This document shows, piece after piece, positions 27,191 through 35,690 of a stretch of 64,000 nucleotides of DNA (within the stretch, counting starts at the first letter, position 1; each line of letters opens with the position of its first letter). The translations under genes and the position numbers were made by a program. The stretch is from Collimonas antrihumi. Its GTDB lineage: Bacteria > Pseudomonadota > Gammaproteobacteria > Burkholderiales > Burkholderiaceae_D. The notes below the pieces were generated by a model that was not told where the DNA came from, searched no databases, and saw only the letters and a program-made list of their open reading frames with translations. The DNA lies in contig NZ_JAGQED010000002.1 of the NCBI RefSeq assembly GCF_018304965.1, positions 124,001 through 188,000 on the forward strand, written 5' to 3'.

Positions 27191-28648
27191 ATGAATACAT
27201 CGCAAAAAGGCAGCCTGATCGTCGCATCGTTATTGTTGACCAGTTTGTTGGCCGGTTGTGCCAGTGGCGGCGACTTGGGCAAATCACTCGGCTCGGCAGC
27301 AGGAAACGGACAGACAGCTGGCGGTGGCGGCGCTGGTACAGGTGGCGGCGCGGGTGGTGGTGGCGACGGTGGAGGTGCGGGCGGCGGCGACGGCGGCGGT
27401 AACGGTGGCGGTAATGGCGGTGGTAATGGCGGTGGTAACGGCGGCGGTAATGGTGGTGGCGATAACGGTGGTGGTGGCAACGGCGGCGGCACCGGTGCTG
27501 CAAGCAATTTCCTCTCCCACGTTGGTGGCACAGTATCTGGTACAGGTGCCGCACTTAATGGGATAGGCAACACCGTGATCAATAACGTGCCGATCCTGTC
27601 TCCGCAGGCAAAAAGCGGCTTGGCCGGAGTGGTTAATAACGGCACAGGCATTGTTTCCAGCTTGGGCGCCGGTATCAGCAACGGATTGGGGCAGCTCGGC
27701 ACCAATCCGAATGCGCTCGGCACTACACTCGGCAGTACTGGTGATGTAGTCACTGGTGTGGGAAATACTGTAAAGAGCGCGGGGCAACTGGTCTCCGGAT
27801 TGGGCAGCGGGCCATTGGCCCCGTTGGCCGTCGTGACCACGCCTCTGGGCGATGTGGTGGCAAAGGTCGGCTCTACTGTCGCCGGATTGGGAGCCCCGTT
27901 GACTGGCGCCTTGACTAGCGGTCCGGTACAACAAATTACCCAGACCGTAACCCAGGCAATTGTGCCGCTGACCAGCACAGTGACTACCTTGACGCAAACA
28001 ATCGGCAATACAACCGGGCTGAACCAGCCTGTGAATACCTTGCTGGGGACATTGGGCGGCGGCGTCAATACTTTGGGAGGCGCACTGACTGGCGCCAAGG
28101 TGCCTGTGGTCAGCAACCTGGGGCCCGTGGTTAGCGACGTCGGCATTACCGTGGCAGGCCTGGGCACGAATGCCCTGGTCGGTACCGGTCAACCTCTGCT
28201 CGGCAACAAGACCGGTGGTTTATTGCAGCCTTTGAATAGTGCTCTCACGGGTGTGCTTGGCGGCGTCGGCGGAACTGCCGGTGGCGGTCCGTTGGCCCCA
28301 GTCACCGGTTTGTTGGGTGGTTTGACCGGCGCTGTCGGCGGTGGAGCAGGTTCGGGTAGTGGCCCATTGGCTCCGGTAACCGGCTTGCTGAGTGGTTTGA
28401 CCAGTGCGGTCGGTGGTGCTGCGGGTGCCGGCGCGGGCGCTAGTCCTCTGGCCCCGGTCACCAACCTGGTAGCAGGCTTGACTGGCGCGGTCGGTGGCAC
28501 AACAGGATCGGCCGCCAGCCCACTGGCTCCGGTGACTAATCTGGTGTCGGGCCTGACCGGCGGCAAAGGTGCTACAGGCGCCACCGGTGACCCATTGGCT
28601 CCTGTCACAGGTTTGCTTGGCGGATTGCTGGGTGGTGTCAAGAAATAA
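27191..28648 (+). CDS. Glycine-rich repeat lipoprotein ('collagen-like' annotation class)
   Basis: This 485-residue protein has a type II signal peptide with lipobox LAGC (Cys23). Next comes a Gly-rich tract (about residues 40–100) of GGN/GGG/GGD triplets, then a long Gly/Thr/Val/Leu/Asn-rich region with regular hydrophobic residues. The C-terminus has five repeats of about 30 residues around PLAPVTGLLGGLTGAVGG. It lacks charged Gly-X-Y triplets, so a true collagen helix is unlikely despite the usual database name. It is probably an abundant surface-exposed lipoprotein. A sigma-54 promoter precedes it and a hairpin follows, so it is a single-gene unit. Long frames on the opposite strand are shadows of the Gly codons. 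Confidence 0.82.
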   Translation: MNTSQKGSLIVASLLLTSLLAGCASGGDLGKSLGSAAGNGQTAGGGGAGTGGGAGGGGDGGGAGGGDGGGNGGGNGGGNGGGNGGGNGGGDNGGGGNGGGTGAASNFLSHVGGTVSGTGAALNGIGNTVINNVPILSPQAKSGLAGVVNNGTGIVSSLGAGISNGLGQLGTNPNALGTTLGSTGDVVTGVGNTVKSAGQLVSGLGSGPLAPLAVVTTPLGDVVAKVGSTVAGLGAPLTGALTSGPVQQITQTVTQAIVPLTSTVTTLTQTIGNTTGLNQPVNTLLGTLGGGVNTLGGALTGAKVPVVSNLGPVVSDVGITVAGLGTNALVGTGQPLLGNKTGGLLQPLNSALTGVLGGVGGTAGGGPLAPVTGLLGGLTGAVGGGAGSGSGPLAPVTGLLSGLTSAVGGAAGAGAGASPLAPVTNLVAGLTGAVGGTTGSAASPLAPVTNLVSGLTGGKGATGATGDPLAPVTGLLGGLLGGVKK

Positions 28649-28663
28649 TGATTGCGTGTTCTT

Positions 28664-28700
28664 CAAGGAAGCACTGGCCGTATGCCAGGCTTCCTTGTTT
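28664..28700 (+). terminator. Hairpin terminator after the glycine-rich lipoprotein gene
   Basis: CAAGGAAGC and CTGGC (28664–28678, one bulged A) pair with GCCAGGCTTCCTTG (28684–28697), followed by TTT. It is a 14-bp stem 16 bp after the stop codon. Confidence 0.7.
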
Positions 28701-28885
28701 CAATACTGAACGTGCAGCAATCATGAGATGCGGGCAGGCACAACAGATTGAATCGAATCGTCAGCTATCCACAGTTTAACCAGCAACCGCGAGGGCGCGG
28801 TATGGAGTCGGTTGAGAAAAAATGCAATGGAAAAGCAAGAAAACAAGGGCTGAAGTCGTGTATTTAATCTTTCAGAGGTGCGATC

Positions 28886-29080
28886 ATGAGAGCGGAACAG
28901 ATAGTCGATTTGATCGCTTGCGCCAGCCCACAAGCGCAGATACCGGGAAATGATTTGTTGATCGGGATGCTGGCGCGGGAGATTGCGGCGTTGTCGTATA
29001 AGCTGACCGAGCAAGAGTTATATCGTTTGATCGCCGTGGGTTCTTTGGTGTATGAACGCGGACGTCGCGGCAGGACGTGA
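28886..29080 (+). CDS. Small hypothetical protein (64 aa)
   Basis: This is a small protein, MRAEQIVDLIACASPQAQIP…, with a helical middle (LLIGMLAREIAALSYKLTEQEL) and a basic Arg/Gly end. It has no signal peptide or membrane segment. AGAGGTG lies 6 nt before the ATG, which supports translation. It lies between the glycine-rich lipoprotein and the convergent diguanylate cyclase gene. No family was recognised. Confidence 0.55.
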   Translation: MRAEQIVDLIACASPQAQIPGNDLLIGMLAREIAALSYKLTEQELYRLIAVGSLVYERGRRGRT

Positions 29081-29105
29081 AATCAGGAAATCAAACAGCT
29101 AGCGG

Positions 29106-30671
29106 CTAATGCAAGTCGGCACTGGAGCAAACCCGATTGCGACCTGCGAATTTTGCTGCATACAGCGCTCTGTCGGCAGCCTGGATCAGTTCAAAAGGAA
29201 TATTCCCATCCCTGACAGGAACGAAGGCATCGACGCCGGCACTGATAGTGACCAAACCGTCAGGGCCGCCAGGATGTTCGATATGCAGGTTGTAGATGGC
29301 AAGCCGGATCTTTTCTGCAACCGCGACCGCGCCCGCCAGATTGGTATCCGGTAGCAACACCGCTATCTCTTCACCGCCGTAACGTGTAGCCAGGTCGCCC
29401 GGGCGGTTTTTGCAGGCCTTTACGGCGTCGCTGATTTGCCGCAGGCATTCGTCGCCGGCCAGATGTCCGTATATATCATTATATTGTTTGAAGTAATCGA
29501 CATCGATCATCACCAGCGCGAGTGAATTCCCGGTACGCACGGCACGACTGAATTCGTCACGTAACGCGCTGTCGAACTGGCGCCGGTTGGCGAGGCCGGT
29601 CAGGCTGTCTTGCAAGGCCAGCCGCTCGAGATGTTGATTGAGGCTTTTCAGCGATTCCTGGACCCGCAGCAGATCGGCCTCTGCCAGCAAGCGCAACTTG
29701 ATCTGGTGAATCAGCCGCCAGCCCAGCAGGGCCAGGGCCAGTGTCAGCAGCATGGCGCCGAGCAGATACAGATAGGTGTCGGCACGCCAGCCGGTCAGCA
29801 CCTCGTCCTTTGAGCGGGCAACGGTGACGAACAGCGGATATTGCTCCAGATGACGATAGGCGATCAGCCGCTCCACGCCATCCTGGCCGGAACGCATGAC
29901 GGCGGTGCCGACAGCGCTCCTGGAAGCGTAGTCGCGATAGATCGGATAGTCAGACAGGTTTTTGCCGATGGCGTCTTCCAGCATCGGACGCCTTACCAGC
30001 ATGGTGCCGTCATTCAGGCTAAGAAAAATCGAACCGGCGCGGCCGATATCGAAGCTTTCGTAATAGGTCTTGAAGTAGTCGATGTTGATGGTGCCTAACA
30101 CCAGGCCGGCAAAACTGCCGTCGGAATGATTGAAGCGTCTGGATACGGTGACGATCCATGCACCGGTGGAGCGGCTGCGTATCGGCGGTCCTATGTATGG
30201 TCCGCGGCTGGAGTGAGTGCGGTGATAGCCGAAATACTGCCGGTCAGAGTTGTTGACGAGCGGGATCGGTCCGCTGCGTGCGTTGACTAGCCATAGTCCG
30301 CTTTCATCGTAAATAGACAGGTCATTCAACTGCGGCAATTCAGCAATATGCTGGATCAGTAATTTATGCAGGCGCTCCAGCGAGGCGTTACCGGTGCCGT
30401 CTGTTTCCAGACGTTCAATCAGGCCTACCAGCACGGTGTCTGCTTCCTTGATGGTGTCGTCGGCATGTTGCGACAAGGCGCGTGCCAGGTTGGAAGTCGC
30501 AATTTCGGTTTGCCGCAATGCGATGTCGTGCGCATTCCAGCTGCGCCACACTTCGACCGTCATCAACGAGGCGCAAACCAGCACCACGAAGATGGTTGCA
30601 AGAAAGGTGATCGGTAGCGGTTTGAGGCTGACATGCGTCGGCCGATGCGCTATCGCGATGGGAGTGCTCAT
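29106..30671 (-). CDS. Membrane diguanylate cyclase with extracellular Cache-type sensor
   Basis: This is a 521-residue inner-membrane protein. The first membrane helix is at about residues 19–40, a periplasmic double-Cache-like sensor (about 45–290, with SIYDESGLWLVNARSG and GPYIGPPIRSRSTGAWIVTVSRRF) follows, then a second helix (about 300–320), a short coiled linker and a GGDEF domain. The catalytic motif is GGEEI (432–436), which is active in known cyclases, and an RxxD product-inhibition site (RPGD, 423–426) lies exactly five residues before it. It should make c-di-GMP in response to an external ligand. GGAG precedes the ATG. The AraC/GlxA-type gene ends 34 nt upstream on the same strand. 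Confidence 0.92.
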   Translation of the reverse strand: MSTPIAIAHRPTHVSLKPLPITFLATIFVVLVCASLMTVEVWRSWNAHDIALRQTEIATSNLARALSQHADDTIKEADTVLVGLIERLETDGTGNASLERLHKLLIQHIAELPQLNDLSIYDESGLWLVNARSGPIPLVNNSDRQYFGYHRTHSSRGPYIGPPIRSRSTGAWIVTVSRRFNHSDGSFAGLVLGTINIDYFKTYYESFDIGRAGSIFLSLNDGTMLVRRPMLEDAIGKNLSDYPIYRDYASRSAVGTAVMRSGQDGVERLIAYRHLEQYPLFVTVARSKDEVLTGWRADTYLYLLGAMLLTLALALLGWRLIHQIKLRLLAEADLLRVQESLKSLNQHLERLALQDSLTGLANRRQFDSALRDEFSRAVRTGNSLALVMIDVDYFKQYNDIYGHLAGDECLRQISDAVKACKNRPGDLATRYGGEEIAVLLPDTNLAGAVAVAEKIRLAIYNLHIEHPGGPDGLVTISAGVDAFVPVRDGNIPFELIQAADRALYAAKFAGRNRVCSSADLH

Positions 30672-30705
30672 CGAATCTCCTGACAATAGCGCGTTGGTCC
30701 ATGCT

Positions 30706-31740
30706 TCAGGTTGGTCGTATTCCCTTGCGATACTCGGTCGGAGAAGTCCACATGTGCTTGCGGAACAATTTGGCGACATGCTCGCCGCTGAACAGGCCGC
30801 AGCGCCGTGCTATCTTGTCTACCGGCAGGTCGGTCTCGGTCAGTTGCTGACGTACGGCTTCCAGGCGCAGATTCAGCAGGAAGTCATGCGGCGTCTGTCC
30901 TGTTTCACGCTTGAACTGCCGCACAAAATTTCGCTCGCTCATGGAAACATAATTGGCCGCGTCGACCACGCTGATCGATTCCGCCAGATGTTCGACAAAC
31001 CAGAGCGAGGCTTTGTGGATCTTGCTGGTCTTGACAGGCGCATTGGCTGGCGAGGTCTGATTGGCGGGTGGCGTATCACGCCGACGCTGACACACCACCA
31101 GGCTTTGCGCGACGCGCCGGGCAACCGTCGGGCCGAGATCGTTTTCCAGCAGGCGCAACGCCAGATCGGTCGCCATGCCAACGTCGCAAGACGTGAAAAT
31201 TCCATCGTCTTCGCTGATTTGGGCTTCACGGTCGATCTTTATCAAAGGGAATTCACGCGCCAGTTTATCCAGCAGCGCCCAATGCGTGGTGGCGCGGCGA
31301 TTATTCAGGAAGCCGGCAGCGCCGATCACGAATACGCCAGTGCAGATTGCCGCGATACGGCGGACGTTGCCGCGCATTTGTTGCAACCATGCAATCAGGT
31401 CGGGATCGCGGTAAGCGTCGAAATTTCCGGTGCCGCTGGCGATGAGCAGCGTATCGAATTTATGTTTGTCGAAAGATGCCAGCGATGACGTCATGATCTG
31501 CACCGAGGCTGACGACATGATCATGCCGCCCGAGATGGAAAGAACCGAAACCGCGTAACGCGTGGTGCCAGGGAACACCGTCGAAATCAGCTTGTCGCCG
31601 ATGCCGAAAACATCTGCAGCGCCCACCACGTCAGCCAGCACGACCCCTTCAAATACAATGATCCCTATATTCCTGGTTGAGTTGGTGTCTGAGTTGCTGT
31701 CGCCTCTCACCTCAAGTGTCTTTGTGCACTCGATATCCAT
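30706..31740 (-). CDS. GlxA-family AraC-type transcriptional regulator
   Basis: This 344-residue regulator has an N-terminal DJ-1/PfpI-like domain (RNIGIIVFEGVVLADVVGAADVFG; the nucleophile-elbow-like segment AAICTGVFVIGAAGFLNNRRATTHW with a cysteine) and a C-terminal AraC double helix-turn-helix (FVEHLAESISVVDAANYVSMSERNFVRQF and KIARRCGLFSGEHVAKLFRKH). The group includes GlxA and CdhR/GbdR-like regulators of amine catabolism. GGGAGAG precedes the ATG at 31740. It is followed by the diguanylate cyclase gene, so regulator and cyclase are probably co-transcribed. Its own ligand is unknown. Confidence 0.9.
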   Translation of the reverse strand: MDIECTKTLEVRGDSNSDTNSTRNIGIIVFEGVVLADVVGAADVFGIGDKLISTVFPGTTRYAVSVLSISGGMIMSSASVQIMTSSLASFDKHKFDTLLIASGTGNFDAYRDPDLIAWLQQMRGNVRRIAAICTGVFVIGAAGFLNNRRATTHWALLDKLAREFPLIKIDREAQISEDDGIFTSCDVGMATDLALRLLENDLGPTVARRVAQSLVVCQRRRDTPPANQTSPANAPVKTSKIHKASLWFVEHLAESISVVDAANYVSMSERNFVRQFKRETGQTPHDFLLNLRLEAVRQQLTETDLPVDKIARRCGLFSGEHVAKLFRKHMWTSPTEYRKGIRPT

Positions 31741-32058
31741 GTGACTCTCCCCCACAAGCAATCTACCTATTTGCATTGCCGGGACGCAATTTTTTATTGG
31801 TAAATTACTATTTTCCATTCTGCTACAAAATTAGATTTTGTCCAGCGAATGATTGTTAAATATAGTTAGTTCTGTGGCGTATTCACACAAAATTTCTTAC
31901 GGCAACTAAAAGCGCATATTTAAATTTCCTTTGCGCATTAATGTCAGTTTCCATCAGGCATTTAATTGAGTTCAAAGCGAGTGCCGAACTGTTTTCTCGC
32001 ATCTGAACTTAAATAAAATTGCTCACCGGGTCATCACCTCCAAGCCTGCGCCTTGCGC
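31741..32058. other. AT-rich intergenic region, no gene seen
   Basis: About 320 bp lie between the GlxA-type gene's start and the IS remnant's end. It should carry the promoter of the regulator–cyclase operon. I found no clear operator, gene or terminator, and the AT content is well above that of the neighbours, consistent with the IS scar next to it. Confidence 0.5.
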
Positions 32059-32352
32059 TCAATTGGACGGACTGTAGTGCTCGTGCATTCCCCTTTTGTC
32101 GTCGAGCGCGTCTTGCAGGCGGGAATTCTCCAGCGTCAGTTCAGCCACTATCTGTTTCAGCTTAGCATTCTCCTCTTGCAGACACTTCAGATCGTGCGGA
32201 TATCCGTGCAGGCCACCGTATTGCTTCTTCCAATTGAGGAAGGTGCGTTCGGTAATTCCGGCTTGTCTGATCACATCGGCCAACGGCATGCCCAGCTCCT
32301 CCTGTTTGAGAGCAGCAGCAATTTGGTCGCTTGAGAATGGCGGACGCTTCAT
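32059..32352 (-). mobile_element. Orphan IS3-family orfA (transposase helix-turn-helix protein), IS remnant
   Basis: This is a 97-residue protein, MKRPPFSSDQIAAALKQEELGMPLADVIRQAGITERTFLNWKKQYGGL, then a leucine-zipper-like EENAKLKQIVAELTLENSRLQDAL. This is OrfA of IS3-type elements, which binds the inverted repeats. The usual C-terminus is replaced by DDKRGMHEHYSPSN and there is no orfB (DDE integrase) on either side, so the element cannot transpose by itself. I did not find flanking inverted repeats. AGGGA lies before the ATG at 32352. Confidence 0.8.
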
Positions 32353-32375
32353 GGCATTCCCTCGCACACTGGTGA

Positions 32376-33245
32376 TTAGCGATCTTTTAGTGCCGATAGA
32401 TCGGGCAATTTATCTAAGCCGAGTCGAGCTCGTATTACGGGATCTTTATATTGATCGCCGATGTTATTTATATTGTTTTGACCGACGACACCGGTTGAAG
32501 GCGCCGAAGGAGTGGCCGTTGCTGCCGGTGTTGCTGCTGGTCCTGCAGCTCTTTCCATGCCAGGGCAAGAACGTCCGGTCGATTCAACGGCTTTCCGATT
32601 GGCTTCGCTTTGGCACAATAAGGCAAGCGCGACATCGTTCAATCCCATTGCGCGGAACTCTCTCGAATCGAGCCGGCGTACGCAAGCCTGATCGACCATC
32701 GTGGTGCCGCCGGTTGCGCCGAAACCTGTGAAGGACAAACCGAACGATGCGGAACCCATGCAAGTGTCGGACAGAGTTGTGGTCAACGATGGCGCGACGA
32801 TATTCGGTACCGTCTTGACGGTATACGTGCCGCCGTAATCAACCGTGGCTTTGGTATTGTTGGCGCTGCTGCCTGGTTCGCCCGCGGCGCTGCTGGCGCC
32901 GGTTCCGGCTCCGGATGTTGTGCCGGTACCGGATGTGCCGGATGTCCCTGAGCCCGGCAGTGAAACCGATACGTTCACATTTGAATTGCCGCCGGTCCCC
33001 GAGCCGCCGGTTGCGCTACCGCCATTGGTGGCCGACGCGCCATATGTGCCTGAAATCTGGTTCGAAGCTGTACCGCCCGCAGCGGTGCCGCCTGCTGCCG
33101 AACCGCCAACGCCACCTGCGCCGCCAACTGCGGTTGCGGTTGATGTTGAAGAGGTTGAGGGATGCCCACCCCCACCTTCCTCACCTGCAAAAGCTGGTAA
33201 TGTGAAGAGCGAGGCTACCAGGATACCTATAAGTTTGCGTTTCAT
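32376..33245 (-). CDS. Secreted Gly/Ser/Thr-rich protein with conserved-looking C-terminal cysteine domain
   Basis: This 289-residue protein has a signal peptide cleaved after LPAFA (residue 20). Residues 21–130 are low-complexity Gly/Ser/Thr/Ala/Asn. Residues about 140–230 form a normal-composition domain: YTVKTVPNIVAPSLTTTLSD, CMGSASFGLSFTGFGATGG, ACVRRLDSREFRAMG and ALALLCQSEANRKAVESTG, with four cysteines. The tail has a Pro/Ala/Thr linker and a charged end. GGAGAAG precedes the ATG at 33245. It lies downstream of the Gly-rich gene at 33345, separated by a hairpin. No family was recognised; domains of this kind occur in phage-like and surface proteins, but I cannot place it. Confidence 0.72.
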   Translation of the reverse strand: MKRKLIGILVASLFTLPAFAGEEGGGGHPSTSSTSTATAVGGAGGVGGSAAGGTAAGGTASNQISGTYGASATNGGSATGGSGTGGNSNVNVSVSLPGSGTSGTSGTGTTSGAGTGASSAAGEPGSSANNTKATVDYGGTYTVKTVPNIVAPSLTTTLSDTCMGSASFGLSFTGFGATGGTTMVDQACVRRLDSREFRAMGLNDVALALLCQSEANRKAVESTGRSCPGMERAAGPAATPAATATPSAPSTGVVGQNNINNIGDQYKDPVIRARLGLDKLPDLSALKDR

Positions 33246-33277
33246 GGCTTCTCCATCGTAAAGATTGGTTTCACAAA

Positions 33278-33306
33278 CGAGAGGGAAAAATTTCTTTTCC
33301 CTCTCG
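33278..33306 (-). terminator. Perfect 12-bp hairpin between the two glycine-rich genes
   Basis: CGAGAGGGAAAA (33278–33289) pairs with TTTTCCCTCTCG (33295–33306) around a 5-nt loop. Read on the minus strand it comes 39 nt after the upstream gene's stop and is followed by TTT. It could be a partial terminator or an mRNA 3'-end stabiliser, giving the two genes different expression levels. Confidence 0.65.
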
Positions 33307-33344
33307 CAACTCATCGGTAACCGAGCCGTTGCGTGCCGCTGTTA

Positions 33345-33959
33345 TTAGAATTTGTTGCCGGCATTTGCTTTGGATTTTGCATCGCCACCATCGCCGCCAT
33401 TACCACCTTTAGCATTGCCAGATGTACCGCCACCAGCGAACACAAAGTTTCCAGCCGAACCACCGGTATTGGTGGCGCCAATCGATGCGTCAGCGCTGCC
33501 AGTATGTGACTCGCTCGAGCCGCCACCTGCAAACGCATTGCCGTTAAAGGCTTGTGTATTGCCAGTGGTTTCGCCTGTCTTGGCTTTGCCGCCGTTGGCA
33601 CTGCCGCCATCGTCAGTGTGTCCGCCCTTGCCGCCGGTTGCGCCGCCACCAGTGGTGCCGCCAGATTTGGTGTCACCGCCAGTTGCAGTGCCGCCGCCTG
33701 CGCCGGTCCAGTTGTTGCCGGAGTTGGCTTGGCCGCCCATGATGTATTGATTTGCATCGCCACCAGTTGCAGTACCGCCTTTCGCCGAACCACCAGTTGC
33801 ATTGCCCGAAGTTGCGTTTCCGCCTGCGGCGCCGTTACCGGCAACCGACACTGCAACTGCAGTGTTTGTGGTGTTGCCTCCGCTGTTGTGTGGATGATGA
33901 GCATATGCAGAGACAGCGAACAATGAAACTATGGATGCGGCAATAATTTGCTTTTTCAT
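33345..33959 (-). CDS. Secreted Gly/Asn/Thr-rich low-complexity protein
   Basis: This is a 204-residue protein. A signal peptide (MKKQIIAASIVSLFAVSAYA) is followed by a HHPHN start of the mature protein. The rest is almost all Gly, Asn, Ala, Thr and Ser in loose repeats such as ATGG, ATSGN and AKGGTATGGDA, with a few Lys, Asp and aromatic residues (NWTG, NFVF). There are no cysteines. Such a sequence fits an extracellular matrix, amyloid-like or adhesive protein, but the function is inferred from composition only. AAGGAG lies 8 nt before the ATG at 33959. It is the first of a two-gene minus-strand unit. Confidence 0.72.
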   Translation of the reverse strand: MKKQIIAASIVSLFAVSAYAHHPHNSGGNTTNTAVAVSVAGNGAAGGNATSGNATGGSAKGGTATGGDANQYIMGGQANSGNNWTGAGGGTATGGDTKSGGTTGGGATGGKGGHTDDGGSANGGKAKTGETTGNTQAFNGNAFAGGGSSESHTGSADASIGATNTGGSAGNFVFAGGGTSGNAKGGNGGDGGDAKSKANAGNKF

Positions 33960-34677
33960 TTCTGTTTCTCCTTGGAGTGGGGGCATCATTCACCAGAGTG
34001 TCTTGCCTGTGCGCCCCTAGCCACAAGCAAGCGTTACCACTGATAAGTGCATGCCAGCTACGCGCTGAGCCGCCAAGTTCCGTATGACCGGAGTTGCCTT
34101 CCCTTGCGGCAACAGGCGTTGCGGATGCCTCATCAAGCCAAAACGAAAATGTCTTGTTTCGACAAGGCCAAGCGTGATCGGATAGTGATGCGAAGCAAGC
34201 GATCAACACTAGATTCATCGAGTGAGTACATTTGCGCTGATCTGATAATAGGATTGCAAAACGGAGTGTTAATGACAAAACCTTGTCAGGTTCGGACAGC
34301 CGAAATGGCCGATTTGGATATTTTTTTGCCCGAATGCCGAATATGAGCGCTAACAAAAAATGACAAAAATGACAGTACATTCACAGGGCGTCTCTGAAGC
34401 GAGTTGTGATTAATGGCGTACGGAAATCTTATTGGTATTAGTGGTTGTCCGTTTTTGACAAGCAGATAAAAAGTACTTGTGTCTTCTTTGGACGGTAGCC
34501 AAAGTTTGCTTCATCGTTGCTGGCGAGATGCGTGCTGGCGCTGTGTAAAAAGTGGAGATGCAGAAGCTTGCGAAGGAACTGTTGCCATCTTTTTTACGCC
34601 TCTCGCGGTTATCGGATATATTGCCGCATGCAAACGAATATCTGTTCGATACTTATCCAAACTAAAAAAGACCAGCC
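33960..34677. other. 718-bp intergenic region, no gene seen
   Basis: This divergent region lies between the secreted Gly-rich gene and the EamA transporter. It contains a GTTGCC…GGCAAC inverted repeat near 34091–34109 and an A-rich stretch near 34350, and must hold both promoters. Short frames here have no ribosome sites or signal peptides. No riboswitch family was recognised. Confidence 0.5.
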
Positions 34678-35562
34678 ATGAATATCGTCGAACTGTTTTT
34701 TCTCGCGGCCATCTGGGGCGCATCGTTTCTTTTCATGCGGGTCGGCACGCCGGAATTCGGCCCGGTGCCGCTGATTGCCTTGCGGGTGGGGATAGCGGCG
34801 CTGGTGTTGCTGCCGGTGTTGCGTTCGGCCGCTGCCCGTGGTCATTTGCGCAGCAAGGCATGGCCGCTGCTGGTTGTCGGCGTCACCAATTCGGCATTGC
34901 CTTTTTCCCTGTTTGCCTACTCGACCTTGTATCTCAACGCCGGTTTCGATGCGATCCTGAACGCCACCGTGCCGCTGTGGACCGGCTTGATTGCGTTCGT
35001 CTGGCTGAAAACGCCGATGAGCCGGCCGCAGGTCATTGGCATGCTGGTCGGCATGGCGGGAGTGATTACCTTGGTGTCGGACAAGATCGGCAGCGGCATG
35101 CCGAGCGTGTGGCTAGCGATAGCTGCGGTACTGTTGGCGACGCTGTCCTACGGTTTTGCCATCAATTATTCGAAGACACGGCTGGCAGGCGTGCCGCCGT
35201 TTGTTGTCGCATGCGGTAGCCAGCTGGCGGCGACGCTGGTGTTGCTGCCGTTGGCGATCCTGTATTGGCCGACGGCGCCGGTTTCTGCCACGGCCTGGTA
35301 TTCGGTGCTGGCGTTAGGGGTGGTTTGTACCGGCATCGCCTACGTGATTTTCTATCGTTTGCTGGAACATGTGGGCTCGGCCTATGCCGCCTCAGTGACT
35401 TTCCTGATTCCTATTTTTGGCGTGATCTGGGGTGCGATTTTCCTGAAGGAAGAAGTTACCGCGACGATGCTGGCTGGCTGCCTGATCGTGCTGCTGGGTA
35501 CCGCATTGGCGACCGGCAAGCTTAGCCTGTCCAGCTATCTGGCTGGCAAGGCGGCTAAATAG
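34678..35562 (+). CDS. EamA-family (DMT superfamily) transporter
   Basis: This is a 294-residue inner-membrane protein with ten predicted helices in two EamA repeats. It has the typical openings FFLAAIWGASFLFMRVG (first repeat) and WLAIAAVLLATLSYGFAINYSK (second), and the closing IPIFGVIWGAIFLKEEVT segment. Members export or import metabolites such as amino acids; the substrate is unknown. The ATG at 34678 gives the standard N-terminus, but no strong ribosome site is seen. It is monocistronic, followed by an 11-bp tandem array and then the leu operon. Confidence 0.9.
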   Translation: MNIVELFFLAAIWGASFLFMRVGTPEFGPVPLIALRVGIAALVLLPVLRSAAARGHLRSKAWPLLVVGVTNSALPFSLFAYSTLYLNAGFDAILNATVPLWTGLIAFVWLKTPMSRPQVIGMLVGMAGVITLVSDKIGSGMPSVWLAIAAVLLATLSYGFAINYSKTRLAGVPPFVVACGSQLAATLVLLPLAILYWPTAPVSATAWYSVLALGVVCTGIAYVIFYRLLEHVGSAYAASVTFLIPIFGVIWGAIFLKEEVTATMLAGCLIVLLGTALATGKLSLSSYLAGKAAK

Positions 35563-35598
35563 ACAGTGAAGTAAATAGGCGCAGAAATGGTGGATAAG

Positions 35599-35690
35599 CA
35601 GCGGATAAACAGCGAATAAACAGTGAATAAACAGTGAATAAACAGTGAATAAACAGTGAATAAACAGTGAATAAACAGTGAAATAAGCAG
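35599..35690. repeat. 11-bp tandem repeat (7 copies plus a degenerate end)
   Basis: CAGTGAATAAA units run from 35599 to 35675 with a decayed continuation. Each unit carries TGA and TAA stops. The array fills much of the 300-bp gap between the EamA transporter gene and leuC, so copy number changes would move the leuC upstream region. Confidence 0.9.

Noticed and set aside
27049-28167. 372-residue open frame opposite the glycine-rich lipoprotein gene
   Set aside because: It is the antisense shadow of GGN/GGC codons, giving Pro-rich nonsense; it has no ribosome site, and the plus strand has a lipobox, promoter and terminator.
32059-32352. Complete IS3 element
   Set aside because: Only orfA is present; orfB, inverted repeats and target duplications could not be found.
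34040-34060. Second sigma-54 site (minus strand) before the secreted Gly-rich gene
   Set aside because: TGGCATG is present but the −12 element reads TATC instead of TTGC, so the essential GC is missing.
33960-34200. c-di-GMP (GEMM) riboswitch in the leader of the secreted Gly-rich gene
   Set aside because: I looked for the conserved GEMM core on the minus strand; only a short CGCACAGGCAA match is present and the tetraloop and receptor segments are absent.
34479-35219. Alternative frame covering the EamA transporter start
   Set aside because: It is a shadow frame; the ATG at 34678 gives the standard ten-helix transporter and the other frame has no family pattern.
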